10,761 nucleotides of DNA from an uncultured Planctomycetales bacterium (lineage in GTDB: Bacteria; Planctomycetota; Planctomycetia; Isosphaerales; Isosphaeraceae). Of this stretch, positions 1 through 6,251 are shown piece after piece. Numbering within the stretch: the first letter of the stretch is position 1; the number at the start of each line of letters is the position of its first letter. Below the pieces are notes generated by a model that saw nothing but the letters and a program-made list of their open reading frames with translations, searched no databases and was not told where the DNA came from. The stretch is taken from positions 1 through 10,761 of the forward strand of contig CALKTZ010001060.1 of assembly GCA_937997355.1 (NCBI GenBank), in the 5' to 3' direction. The position numbers and the translations under genes were made by a program.

Positions 1-219
1 AACGAGCCGATGGTCTGGGTCATCCCCTTCGGCAAGGGGCGGGTTTTCACCAACCTGCTGGGGCACGTCTCGGCCGACGACACCGAGGCGATCCGATGCA
101 ACGGCTTCATCACCCTCATGCTCCGAGGGGCCGAATGGGCCGCCACCGGCAAGGTGACGATCCCCGTCCCCGAGGATTTCCCCACCCCGGACAAGGTGAA
201 GCTCACCGCGCCGAAGTGA
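1..219 (+). CDS. ThuA-like domain protein, C-terminal 72 residues (5' truncated by window)
   Basis: The reading frame is open from base 1 and ends at TGA 217-219, so only the C-terminus of the gene is here. The visible text, with P-M-V-W-V near the start, then FGKGRVF, then LGH followed by an acidic stretch and LMLRGAEWAATG, is the characteristic end of the ThuA fold (trehalose-utilisation family, a class I glutamine-amidotransferase-like fold). In that family the motif is typically W-x3-(Y/F)GKGRVF-x3-LGH...RG-x-x-WAA. ThuA-like proteins are abundant in planctomycetes, often fused to haem-binding or sugar-hydrolysing domains. The actual substrate cannot be inferred from this fragment. The tail after WAATGKV is short and proline-rich, consistent with a natural end. 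There is no sign of coupling to the next gene, which starts 105 bases later. Confidence 0.8.
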   Translation, partial: NEPMVWVIPFGKGRVFTNLLGHVSADDTEAIRCNGFITLMLRGAEWAATGKVTIPVPEDFPTPDKVKLTAPK

Positions 220-232
220 TAGGCACCGGTTG

Positions 233-238
233 TATAAT
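233..238 (+). promoter_or_regulatory. Candidate -10 box (TATAAT) upstream of the ATPase gene
   Basis: A perfect TATAAT lies 13 bases after the stop codon of the ThuA-like gene, directly preceded by TG. No good -35 hexamer is seen at a 16-18 base spacing, so this would be a weak or extended-type promoter. Transcription would begin near 245, inside the neighbouring inverted repeat, giving a leader of about 80 bases before the ATPase start at 325. The position is sensible for driving the ATPase/DUF4276 cassette. The hexamer match alone could also be chance in an AT-rich spot. Confidence 0.35.
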
Positions 239-239
239 A

Positions 240-271
240 AAGGCCGATCCGGTTGCGAATCGATCGGCCTT
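240..271 (+). terminator. Perfect 10-bp inverted repeat, possible terminator of the ThuA-like gene
   Basis: AAGGCCGATC (240-249) is perfectly complementary to GATCGGCCTT (262-271), with a 12-base loop. It starts 20 bases after the upstream stop codon, a typical place for a terminator. No T tract follows, so intrinsic termination is uncertain. If the adjacent TATAAT is a real promoter, most of this hairpin would instead lie in the 5' leader of the ATPase message. Confidence 0.4.
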
Positions 272-324
272 CGACTCGACCATCACCCGCGTCGCATCGA
301 TCCCGAACGGGTCAGGGCTCCTCG

Positions 325-1458
325 ATGAACAGGCTCAAGAGCATCGACATCGCCGGCTGGAAATCGATCCGGAAGACCGAGCGCCCGATCGAGCTTGGCC
401 CGCTCAATGTCCTGATCGGGGCCAACGGCGCTGGGAAATCCAACCTCTTCTCGTGCCTGGGGATGCTTCGCGAACTGGCCAACCAGCGACTCCCGCTGTA
501 TGTCGGCAGGGCCGGCGGCGCGGACGCTCTGCTTCATTACGGCTCGAAGCGTACCCAGTCGATCGAGGCTCGGTGTCGCTTCGAATGGAATGGATTTGAA
601 GCCGAACATTGGGTCGAATTGGTCTATGCCGCGCCGGACTCACTGTACGTTGACGATAATTTTGCGGAGTCACTGGAAGGGTTCAGTCTGGAGGAAAGTT
701 TAAAGACTCCAGCCATTGACGAATCTCCGAAAATCTCCTCAAGGCCTCAATCGAAATTCACTCATACTTTTCAGAAGGGAGAATATCGCAAAGAATTCGG
801 CAGTTTTCTCGATTCGATCCGCGTCTATCACGTCGATGACACATCCTCGACGGCCCGAATCCGCCTGACCAACTCGCTGGAAGACGATCTCCATCTCCAC
901 GGAGACGGCGGCAACCTCGTCGTGATGCTTTATGTTTATCAGCGGCAATTTCCCCGGATTTATGACCGGATCGTTTCAACGATCCGGATGATCCTCCCCG
1001 GATTCGATGACTTCGTCCTCGAACCGGAGCGGCTCAATCCTCGGAAAATTTTGCTACGCTGGCGGCGGGTCGGGAGCGACTACATCTTCGGCCCCCATCA
1101 ACTCTCCGACGGATCGCTCCGGGCGATGGTGCTCATCACGCTGCTGCATCAGTCGAAGAAGGACCTTCCCGGTATCCTCCTGCTCGACGAACCGGAGATC
1201 GGCCTGCATCCTCACGGCATCGAAATGATCGCGGGCTTGATCCGATCGGCCTCGCTGAAGACTCAGGTCCTCGTGGCCACGCAATCATCGAGCCTGCTGG
1301 ATCATTTCGCGTCGGAAGAGATCCTCGTGGTCGATTGCCTCGATGGCGAATCGAAATTCAGTCGTCTCTCCTCGAATGATCTGGAAGATTGGCTGAAACG
1401 ATATAGCATCGGCGAACTCTGGGAGAAGAACGTGGTGGGCGGGGGGCCGCTTCGGTGA
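325..1458 (+). CDS. AAA/ABC-type ATPase of the OLD/RecF-like class, paired with DUF4276
   Basis: A 377-residue cytoplasmic P-loop ATPase. Visible motifs are Walker A GANGAGKS (32-39), an ABC-signature-like LSDGSLR (260-266), Walker B ILLLDEPE (284-291) running into the D-loop EIGLHP (291-296), and a final switch region VATQSS (317-322) where many relatives have a histidine. The N-terminal beta-strand text before Walker A (LKSIDIAGWKSI) and the C-terminal ELWEKNVVGG are typical of the predicted ATPases (COG4637-like) that sit beside DUF4276. ATG 325 is preferred because homologous sequence begins there and AGGG (314-317) lies 7 bases upstream. A TTG at 253 in the same frame would add 24 unconvincing residues. 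The stop overlaps the start of the next gene by 4 bases. GC drops to about 48% around 601-840, well below the flanking genes. By analogy with OLD, PARIS and similar ATPase plus Toprim systems, a role in phage or plasmid defence is inferred, not shown. Confidence 0.9.
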   Translation: MNRLKSIDIAGWKSIRKTERPIELGPLNVLIGANGAGKSNLFSCLGMLRELANQRLPLYVGRAGGADALLHYGSKRTQSIEARCRFEWNGFEAEHWVELVYAAPDSLYVDDNFAESLEGFSLEESLKTPAIDESPKISSRPQSKFTHTFQKGEYRKEFGSFLDSIRVYHVDDTSSTARIRLTNSLEDDLHLHGDGGNLVVMLYVYQRQFPRIYDRIVSTIRMILPGFDDFVLEPERLNPRKILLRWRRVGSDYIFGPHQLSDGSLRAMVLITLLHQSKKDLPGILLLDEPEIGLHPHGIEMIAGLIRSASLKTQVLVATQSSSLLDHFASEEILVVDCLDGESKFSRLSSNDLEDWLKRYSIGELWEKNVVGGGPLR

Positions 1459-2132
1459 AGCGCCTTTACATCTTCTGCGAAGGGGCCACGGAACAAGGTT
1501 TCTGCCAACAGGTTCTGGATCCTCATCTCCAGTCCGAGATTCTGATTCATCCGATTCTGGTAGCACATAACAGGCGTCGTGGCCGTGTGCATCGAGGAGG
1601 TATCCCCGACCATTTCCAGGTTCTTCATGACGACATTCAGAACGAAATCAAGCGACATCAACACTCGGCCGATGTCTTCTTCAGCACCATGATTGACCTC
1701 TACGGGCTGCCTCGCGACTTTCCCGGCATGACCGAGAACACGCGAATACCGGAGAACCCTACACTGTATGTCGAGGCCCTGGAACGGGCGTTTGCCCACG
1801 TGATCAACGATCGCCGCTTCGTTCCTTACATTCAGCTTCACGAATTCGAAACATTGCTTTTCGCCGATCTCGATGCGTTCGACGGTAAGTTTAACGACGT
1901 GGGTTCAGCCATCCAAACATTGAAGAGGATTGCCAGTTCCTTCCCGAGTGTCGAACACATCAATGACGGTCAACCCACGGCCCCGTCGCGACGGATCATC
2001 GGTCGGATTCCCGAATACGAGGCAGAAAAAGTAACCGCCGGTCCGAGTATTGCTAAAAAGATCGGCCTCTACCGGCTGCGCGAGGCTTGCCCCCATTTCG
2101 GTGCCTGGGTGACGCGGCTGGAGGGGCTCTAA
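1455..2132 (+). CDS. DUF4276 family protein (Toprim-like partner of the ATPase)
   Basis: A 225-residue protein that starts at GTG 1455, overlapping the ATPase stop in a GTGA junction, so translation is probably coupled and the two products are probably made together. It begins KRLYIFCEGATEQGF (2-16), with E9 and E13 in an EG-x-TE motif like the N-terminal glutamate motif of Toprim nuclease and primase folds. A second acidic position is D81 in TMIDLYGLP (78-86). HEFETLLFAD (129-138) follows. The C-terminal block with PSRRI (177-181), GPSIAKKIGL (196-205) and CPHFGAWVTRLE (212-223) is diagnostic of DUF4276. No signal peptide or membrane segment is seen, so it should be cytoplasmic. Pfam lists the family as of unknown function. 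A Toprim-like nuclease effector controlled by the ATPase is inferred from the motif pattern and pairing. Confidence 0.9.
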   Translation: MKRLYIFCEGATEQGFCQQVLDPHLQSEILIHPILVAHNRRRGRVHRGGIPDHFQVLHDDIQNEIKRHQHSADVFFSTMIDLYGLPRDFPGMTENTRIPENPTLYVEALERAFAHVINDRRFVPYIQLHEFETLLFADLDAFDGKFNDVGSAIQTLKRIASSFPSVEHINDGQPTAPSRRIIGRIPEYEAEKVTAGPSIAKKIGLYRLREACPHFGAWVTRLEGL

Positions 2133-2159
2133 CGACCATTCCTGAGATGCTTCGGAGAT

Positions 2160-2181
2160 CGGCCGGGCTCGCCGGGGGCCG
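2160..2181 (+). terminator. GC-rich hairpin after the ATPase/DUF4276 cassette
   Basis: CGGCC (2160-2164) pairs with GGCCG (2177-2181), starting 27 bases after the DUF4276 stop codon and followed by the AT-rich TAATATTT. The stem is short with a 12-base loop, although alternative pairings inside the loop exist. A weak terminator is possible. Nothing else recognisable is seen between 2133 and 2322. Confidence 0.3.
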
Positions 2182-2322
2182 TAATATTTCAAGAAGCCCG
2201 ACGAATGCCCGAGGAGGGGACCTGTCATCGAGACCTTGAAGATCGGGAAGATGGCCGAATCGGTCCCCCGTCGATTCCGACTTGCAACCAAGAACGAACT
2301 CACGCAACTGGGATTCCGTTCA

Positions 2323-2328
2323 GGAGGC
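2323..2328 (+). promoter_or_regulatory. Ribosome-binding site AGGAGG deciding the start at 2335
   Basis: A perfect Shine-Dalgarno hexamer lies 6 bases before ATG 2335. In-frame upstream candidates TTG 2236 and ATG 2251 have no comparable site. Starting at 2335 also leaves the predicted export signal close to the N-terminus. Confidence 0.75.
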
Positions 2329-2334
2329 CAAGGG

Positions 2335-3534
2335 ATGATCGCACCGGACAAACCACCGAGAACCAACACCGGGAACTGGAACTGGACGGCCTATCTCGCC
2401 GCGCTTGGCCTCGCTCCGCTATTCGGGGTCGTCGCGAGCGGCAACCTCTGGGCGCAAGCCGGTGGCGGCAGCAGCGTCGGCGTCACGAGCCCTCGTTACA
2501 CGGCCGCTTTGGTCGTCAACGACGACGATGATGACAAGGATGATGAGAAGGAGAAGGACGAGGCCAGTAACAAGAAGGACGAGGAAAAGGCGGAGGAAAT
2601 CGCGGAGAACCTGGAAAATCGGCTGAATGAGCTTGGCGAGCGACTCGTCGAGGAGCTCGGGCCGGCGGGGGAGGAGCTTCGGAAGATCTGGGAACGCGCG
2701 ATCGGACGGGTCGGCGAGAGCCTGGATTCCGAAGGGCTCACGGTCGACGGCATCCGGGATGCCTTCGAGGACGTGCGGGACGAGATCAACTCGGCGCTCG
2801 AAAAAGGGAGCCCCACCGAACGTCGCGTTCGCGAGGCGCTCGATCGCGTGCGCCGAGAGCTGCGAGCGACGGGCGAGGCGACCGGGCGCGAGCTTCACGA
2901 ATCGATGCGTCGGCAGTTCCTCGACGATTCCGATGAGGACAGGGACGAAGAGGAGAAGGGTGGCGACACGGCCAAATCGGGCGACGAGAAGGATTCCCGC
3001 AAGATCAGGGAGGAGATCGAGGCAGCCCGTCGCGAAGTTCGGGAGCACGAGCAGAAGCTGCAACAGTCGGTGCGCAAGCTACGCGAACTCCTCCGCTCCG
3101 AGGCGGAGCGCGGCCGAACGCGGGGGCGTCGGCCCATCGAGCGGCGTGAGCTTCGAGGTCCCGATCGAGGTGAACGCCCCCGCCCTCCCGCCCCGCCGGA
3201 GGAAGAGCGAGGCGCCCGGGAAGGCGGCCGTCCCGATTCGGATGGTCCCCCCGCACGCGGCGGCCGAGGGGGCATGATGCGACGGATTCCGGGACCCGGA
3301 CCAGGCCCCGGCGCGAGGCTCGCGCCCGGCCCGGAGGCTCGTCGGCGGCAAGACGACGATCGCCGGTTCCGCGAGCTTGAGGAGAAGATGGACCGAGTCC
3401 TCAAACAACTCGATCGCTTGAGCAAGCCGGACAAGGATAAGGAGAAAGGTAAGGACAAGGAGGACGACAAACCCAAGAAGGATTCGACCCCCAAGCCCAG
3501 CGAGGGGGAATCCGAAGGGGTGACCGCGCTCTGA
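2335..3534 (+). CDS. Exported highly charged coiled-coil protein, function unknown
   Basis: A 399-residue protein that I do not recognise as a named family. Residues 1-17 are polar. Residues 18-36 are hydrophobic (TAYLAALGLAPLFGVVASG), and a plausible signal-peptidase site follows WAQA (39-42), so export is likely. Next comes an Asp/Lys/Glu tract (63-88), then a long predicted helical and probably coiled-coil region (88-258) rich in Glu, Arg and Leu, interrupted by an acidic patch at 197-221. A disordered Arg/Pro/Gly segment (260-338) contains PGPGPGPG (319-326). A last short helix with leucine heptads (RFRELEEKMDRVLKQLDRL, 344-362) leads into a Lys/Asp-rich tail (365-388). No cysteine or enzymatic motif is visible. 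The start is set by AGGAGG at 2323; extension to 2251 or 2236 cannot be fully excluded. Low-complexity composition means function cannot be predicted. A structural or scaffold role at the cell envelope is only a guess. Confidence 0.75.
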   Translation: MIAPDKPPRTNTGNWNWTAYLAALGLAPLFGVVASGNLWAQAGGGSSVGVTSPRYTAALVVNDDDDDKDDEKEKDEASNKKDEEKAEEIAENLENRLNELGERLVEELGPAGEELRKIWERAIGRVGESLDSEGLTVDGIRDAFEDVRDEINSALEKGSPTERRVREALDRVRRELRATGEATGRELHESMRRQFLDDSDEDRDEEEKGGDTAKSGDEKDSRKIREEIEAARREVREHEQKLQQSVRKLRELLRSEAERGRTRGRRPIERRELRGPDRGERPRPPAPPEEERGAREGGRPDSDGPPARGGRGGMMRRIPGPGPGPGARLAPGPEARRRQDDDRRFRELEEKMDRVLKQLDRLSKPDKDKEKGKDKEDDKPKKDSTPKPSEGESEGVTAL

Positions 3535-3563
3535 TCACGTGGGCAGCGATCCCGATTCGATCC

Positions 3564-3602
3564 GCGGTCTCGGCGGCGATTTCCTGGCCCCGCCGAGACC
3601 GC
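3564..3602 (+). terminator. Perfect 12-bp stem-loop, likely terminator of the charged-protein gene
   Basis: GCGGTCTCGGCG (3564-3575) is exactly complementary to CGCCGAGACCGC (3591-3602), with a 15-base loop, starting 30 bases after the stop codon. No U tract directly follows; a run of seven T lies at 3657-3663, too far to belong to this stem. The strength and position still favour a transcription end or mRNA 3'-stabilising element. Confidence 0.55.
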
Positions 3603-3673
3603 AACCCGGGCCGAGCAAATCCCATCGAAACGAAGGAATTCCCAGGTTTCCGACTCTTTTTTTGCGCACGAGC

Positions 3674-3703
3674 TTGAAACCGTCCACCCCCCGAGATTAA
3701 GGT
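3674..3703 (+). promoter_or_regulatory. Weak candidate promoter for the small exported protein gene
   Basis: TTGAAA (3674-3679) resembles a -35 box. After 18 bases TAAGGT (3698-3703) matches only the most conserved T, A and final T of a -10 box. It lies about 85 bases before ATG 3788, in a spacer isolated from the upstream gene by a stem-loop. The match is poor and the planctomycete promoter consensus may differ. Confidence 0.2.
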
Positions 3704-3787
3704 ATCACGGGTGACGATTCCGTCGCCCGTTCGTCCTTCGGCCGGATTCTCCGGCGTATCCACCTCATTCGCGGCAATCCGATCGTC

Positions 3788-4264
3788 ATGGGTTTTCCGG
3801 TTTCGACACGGCTGATGCGGCTGGGAATCGGGGCGTGTCTCGCGCTCCTGATCCAGGCCCTGCTGTGCGCAAACCATTCGGTCCAGGCCGGTTGTAGCCA
3901 TTACGCCCACTCGCGGATTCAGCAATTGTCCGAGCTCTCCAGGCTCGACCCTCAGATCCTGAGTGGGCTCCTGAACCCGGATTCGGCGGCCTTGCCTGAT
4001 CCGAGCGACTCCGAGCCAACGCGCCCCGATCGCCGGTTTCCCTGCTCGGGGCCGAGCTGTTCGGGGCATGTGCCGTTGCCGGCCGTCCCCGGCGGCCTGG
4101 CGGTCGCCGACCGGCTCGATCAGTGGGGAAATCTTTCCAGCCTCTTCGGCTTCTCGCCTCTCACTCCCCGAGTCCATCACGCCGCGGATCGCACCCCCCG
4201 GCCGATCATCCTGGCCGACTCCATCTTCCACCCACCGCGATCGGTCGACCTCCTCGCCGGCTGA
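3788..4264 (+). CDS. Small exported protein with CSGPSCSG motif, function unknown
   Basis: A 158-residue protein with a clear export signal: a basic n-region (STRLMRLG, 6-13), a hydrophobic core (14-27) and a likely cleavage after SVQA (31-34). The mature part begins with GCSHYAHSR and is rich in Pro, Ser, Leu and Asp. Its notable motif is CSGPSCSG at 86-93, two cysteines five residues apart in a glycine/serine loop. I associate this motif with small secreted proteins of planctomycetes, but no function is known to me. No enzyme motif is seen. ATG 3788 is chosen because it gives a normal signal peptide. There is no strong Shine-Dalgarno sequence, and ATG 3815 is an alternative that would shorten the n-region. 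Codon use is G/C-rich like its neighbours, supporting a real gene. It stands alone, with about 250 bases before it and 450 after. Confidence 0.65.
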   Translation: MGFPVSTRLMRLGIGACLALLIQALLCANHSVQAGCSHYAHSRIQQLSELSRLDPQILSGLLNPDSAALPDPSDSEPTRPDRRFPCSGPSCSGHVPLPAVPGGLAVADRLDQWGNLSSLFGFSPLTPRVHHAADRTPRPIILADSIFHPPRSVDLLAG

Positions 4265-4639
4265 ATCAGCCCGATCGAGCCAATCCCGTTGCTCCTTTCG
4301 TCCCCGACTCCCTGCGCTCGCGCGTGCCTTGCCGATGCCGATCGGCATCCGACAGGCCGTCCGATGAGCCGAGCCGTGGAACTTGAACGGGTCCGACTGG
4401 ACATTCTCATCCCCCGAGGATGAATGACCGGCCATTCCGGCCGGGGCCATCCTTCCGGGAACGATCGAGCGCTCCCGGCATCTCCTGATCGTCGATCGAT
4501 CCACGCAGATTCAGGGCATTCGCCACGACGCGAAGGGACCGCGCCTCGGTTCCTCGCGGTCCTCCGATGTTCGAAAAGCTTGTGCCTTCGAGTCTTCGGC
4601 GGCTTTCCGCCCTCATCCCGATTCACAACGCTCGCTTTC

Positions 4640-4664
4640 ATTGATTCGCTCTGATTGATTCGTT
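4640..4664 (+). repeat. Tandem 11-base repeat ATTGATTCGyT in the DUF1559 leader
   Basis: ATTGATTCGCT (4640-4650) recurs as ATTGATTCGTT (4654-4664), a 14-base period with one mismatch. Each copy contains TTGATT, a -35-like hexamer. With a 17-base spacer the second points to TGCATT (4678-4683), a poor -10 box. It could be a promoter element or a regulator-binding direct repeat for the downstream three-gene operon. Confidence 0.3.
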
Positions 4665-4710
4665 CCGCCTTTATTTTTGCATTCTTCATTCGCAACGCGG
4701 CCTCGGCCGC

Positions 4711-4715
4711 GGAGG
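4711..4715 (+). promoter_or_regulatory. Ribosome-binding site GGAGG deciding the DUF1559 start
   Basis: GGAGG lies 6 bases before ATG 4722. It rules against the in-frame TTG at 4677, which would put 15 extra residues in front of the prepilin signal. Confidence 0.75.
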
Positions 4716-4721
4716 TTTTTC

Positions 4722-5669
4722 ATGGTCCGTCAACGAGGTTTCACGCTCATCGAGCTGCTGGTGGTGATCGCGATCATCGCGGTCCTGATCGCGCTCTTGT
4801 TGCCCGCCGTGCAGTCGGCCCGCGAGGCGGCCCGACGCATCCAGTGCGTCAACAACCTGAAGCAGATCGGGCTGGGGATGCACAACTACCACGACACCCA
4901 CAACGCCCTGCCCGGGGCCTACCTGGACTACAACACGACCAAGTTCTCGGCGCTCAGCCAGGCCCTGCCGTTCATGGAGCAGGGGATCATGTTCAACGCC
5001 CTCAACTTCATGGTCATCCACACCGACCCCATGAACGATACGGTGCGGAAGGCCGTGGTGAGCAGCTTCATCTGCCCCGACGATCCGATCAATCCGATCA
5101 TCTCGTCGGGCGCGCAGACGAATTACATGGCCAACATGGGGAGCGGCGTGGTGTGGCAATCGGCCTCGGGGCCGAACGCCTCGATGCCCGCCCCGAACGG
5201 CGTGTTCTACGGCAACAGCGCGACCTCGTTCGGCGGCATCCAGGACGGCCTCTCGAACACCAGCTTCTTCAGCGAGCGGGTGATGGCCGACGGCAACAAT
5301 TCGGTCGTGAGCCCGGCCTCGGACGTCTTCTTCTCCCCGGCCGCCCCCACCTCGGCCGACGAGGCGGCGCAGATCTGCCGGGCCGTGGACATCACCGACC
5401 TGGCCAATCAGTTCCCCCTGTTCATGGGGGCCCCCTGGGTCAACGGCCAGCATGTCTTCCAGCACATCACCGGGCCCAATTCCCGCTCCTGCGGCTTCTT
5501 CACGATCCTCCGCGCCACGATGCCCCCCAGCAGCCGGCATCCCGGCGGCGTGAATGTGCTCTTCGGCGACGGCGACGTCCGCTTCATCAAGGACACGGTC
5601 AACATCCAGTCGTGGCGCGCCCTCGGGACGCGTGCCGGCGGTGAAGTCGTGAGCGCGGATGCGCTTTGA
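4722..5669 (+). CDS. DUF1559 family prepilin-like protein (H-x9-DG type)
   Basis: A 315-residue type II/IV pseudopilin-like protein. The N-terminus RQRGFTLIELLVVIAII carries the prepilin peptidase site between G6 and F7, with the conserved glutamate E11 at mature position 5. It continues as a hydrophobic helix to about residue 30 (LLLPAVQSAREAARR), then CVNNLKQIGLGMHNYHDTHNALPG (42-65), the standard DUF1559 opening. The C-terminus has H273, nine residues, then D283-G284 (FGDGDVRFI), the H-x9-DG processing-associated motif of this family. Planctomycetes and relatives carry tens to hundreds of these genes. Their role is unsettled, but the signal points to inner-membrane insertion and assembly or display at the envelope. 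It is the first gene of an apparent operon: the lipoprotein gene starts 43 bases later. Length is normal for the family and nothing looks broken. Confidence 0.95.
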   Translation: MVRQRGFTLIELLVVIAIIAVLIALLLPAVQSAREAARRIQCVNNLKQIGLGMHNYHDTHNALPGAYLDYNTTKFSALSQALPFMEQGIMFNALNFMVIHTDPMNDTVRKAVVSSFICPDDPINPIISSGAQTNYMANMGSGVVWQSASGPNASMPAPNGVFYGNSATSFGGIQDGLSNTSFFSERVMADGNNSVVSPASDVFFSPAAPTSADEAAQICRAVDITDLANQFPLFMGAPWVNGQHVFQHITGPNSRSCGFFTILRATMPPSSRHPGGVNVLFGDGDVRFIKDTVNIQSWRALGTRAGGEVVSADAL

Positions 5670-5712
5670 TTCGAGCCTTCGCCCTTCACAAGCACATTCG
5701 GAGATCGAAGCG

Positions 5713-6210
5713 ATGGATTACCCGGTTTATCTCAGAGAGATTCCGCGCAATACGTGGCATCGCCGCCTCTACCTGCGCTATCACATCGCCGCCGCGGAAC
5801 GCGCCGGCTCGTTGATGATCGTGTTCGCCGTGATGGCCGTGCTCGCGACCCTCTTCCTGCCCGGCTGTTCGGGCTCGGGGGCCAGCCTCAACGCCCCGGT
5901 CGACGGCAGCGCCGCCCGCGAGGCGCTCAAGACGACCCTCGAAAGCTGGAAGCGGGGGGATGCCCCCAAGTCGCTCCAGTCGGCCTCCCAGCCGATCACC
6001 GTGCAGGACCTCGACTGGACGGCGGGCATGACCCTCGTCGACTACCAGATCATGGGCGATGGGGTCGCGAGCGACGCCAACCTCAGCGTGCCGGTGAAGC
6101 TCACGCTGAGCGGCGGGCCGTCCAAGAAGAAATCGCATGAGAAGAAAGTGTTCTACCTCATCGGCACGAGCCCGGCGACCACCGTGTTCCGGGACATGTT
6201 CAAGTCGTGA
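5713..6210 (+). CDS. Small lipoprotein downstream of the DUF1559 gene, function unknown
   Basis: A 165-residue protein. A long basic N-terminal region (1-30) leads into a hydrophobic segment (SLMIVFAVMAVLATLFLPGC, 33-52) ending in a lipobox-like L-P-G-C, so C52 is probably the lipidated residue; proline at -2 is not the classical choice. The mature part has a short Ser/Gly linker, then a helix ALKTTLESWKRGD (71-83), then ITVQDLDWTAG (95-105), LVDYQIMGDG (108-117), and strands around VPVKLTL (126-132) and KKVFYLIG (144-151). This layout is like small NTF2-like or peptidoglycan-associated lipoproteins, but no family is certain. ATG 5713 is preferred because GGAG (5700-5703) lies 9 bases upstream. 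ATG 5659 in the same frame would overlap the DUF1559 gene. The next gene follows after 41 bases, so the three are probably co-transcribed. Confidence 0.75.
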   Translation: MDYPVYLREIPRNTWHRRLYLRYHIAAAERAGSLMIVFAVMAVLATLFLPGCSGSGASLNAPVDGSAAREALKTTLESWKRGDAPKSLQSASQPITVQDLDWTAGMTLVDYQIMGDGVASDANLSVPVKLTLSGGPSKKKSHEKKVFYLIGTSPATTVFRDMFKS

Positions 6211-6240
6211 TCGCCCGGTCGGCAAGCGGATCTCTGGAGT

Positions 6241-6245
6241 GGAGG
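6241..6245 (+). promoter_or_regulatory. Ribosome-binding site GGAGG deciding the start at 6252
   Basis: GGAGG lies 6 bases before ATG 6252. This start places a clean signal peptide at the very N-terminus. The in-frame GTG 6207, which overlaps the lipoprotein stop, would add 15 polar residues and lacks such a site. Confidence 0.75.
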
Positions 6246-6251
6246 AGCGAG

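Larger units (their letters stand above)
4265..4721. other. 457-base stretch without a convincing gene; hairpins and AT-rich leader
   Basis: Open frames here give proline/arginine/serine-rich text with no start-site or motif support, so I call none. Three stem-loops are visible. CCGGCC (4428-4433) pairs with GGCCGG (4439-4444). GGACCGCG (4536-4543) pairs perfectly with CGCGGTCC (4555-4562). GGCGG (4598-4602) pairs with CCGCC (4607-4611). Base composition becomes AT-rich from about 4620 to 4690, just before the DUF1559 gene, which suggests the promoter and leader lie there. Confidence 0.6.

Noticed and set aside
253..324. TTG start 24 codons upstream for the ATPase
   Set aside because: The added residues are Ser/Arg/Pro-rich and unlike family N-termini, and the frame would begin inside the 240-271 hairpin.
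3657..3663. Run of seven T as part of an intrinsic terminator
   Set aside because: Only a 5-bp stem (GAAAC/GTTTC) lies upstream of it, and the strong stem at 3564-3602 is more than 50 bases away.
3401..4504. Long minus-strand frames across 3401-4695
   Set aside because: They are Arg/Gly/Ser-rich without motifs or start sites and run through the stem-loop and intergenic spacers. The plus-strand exported protein at 3788-4264 is the better explanation.
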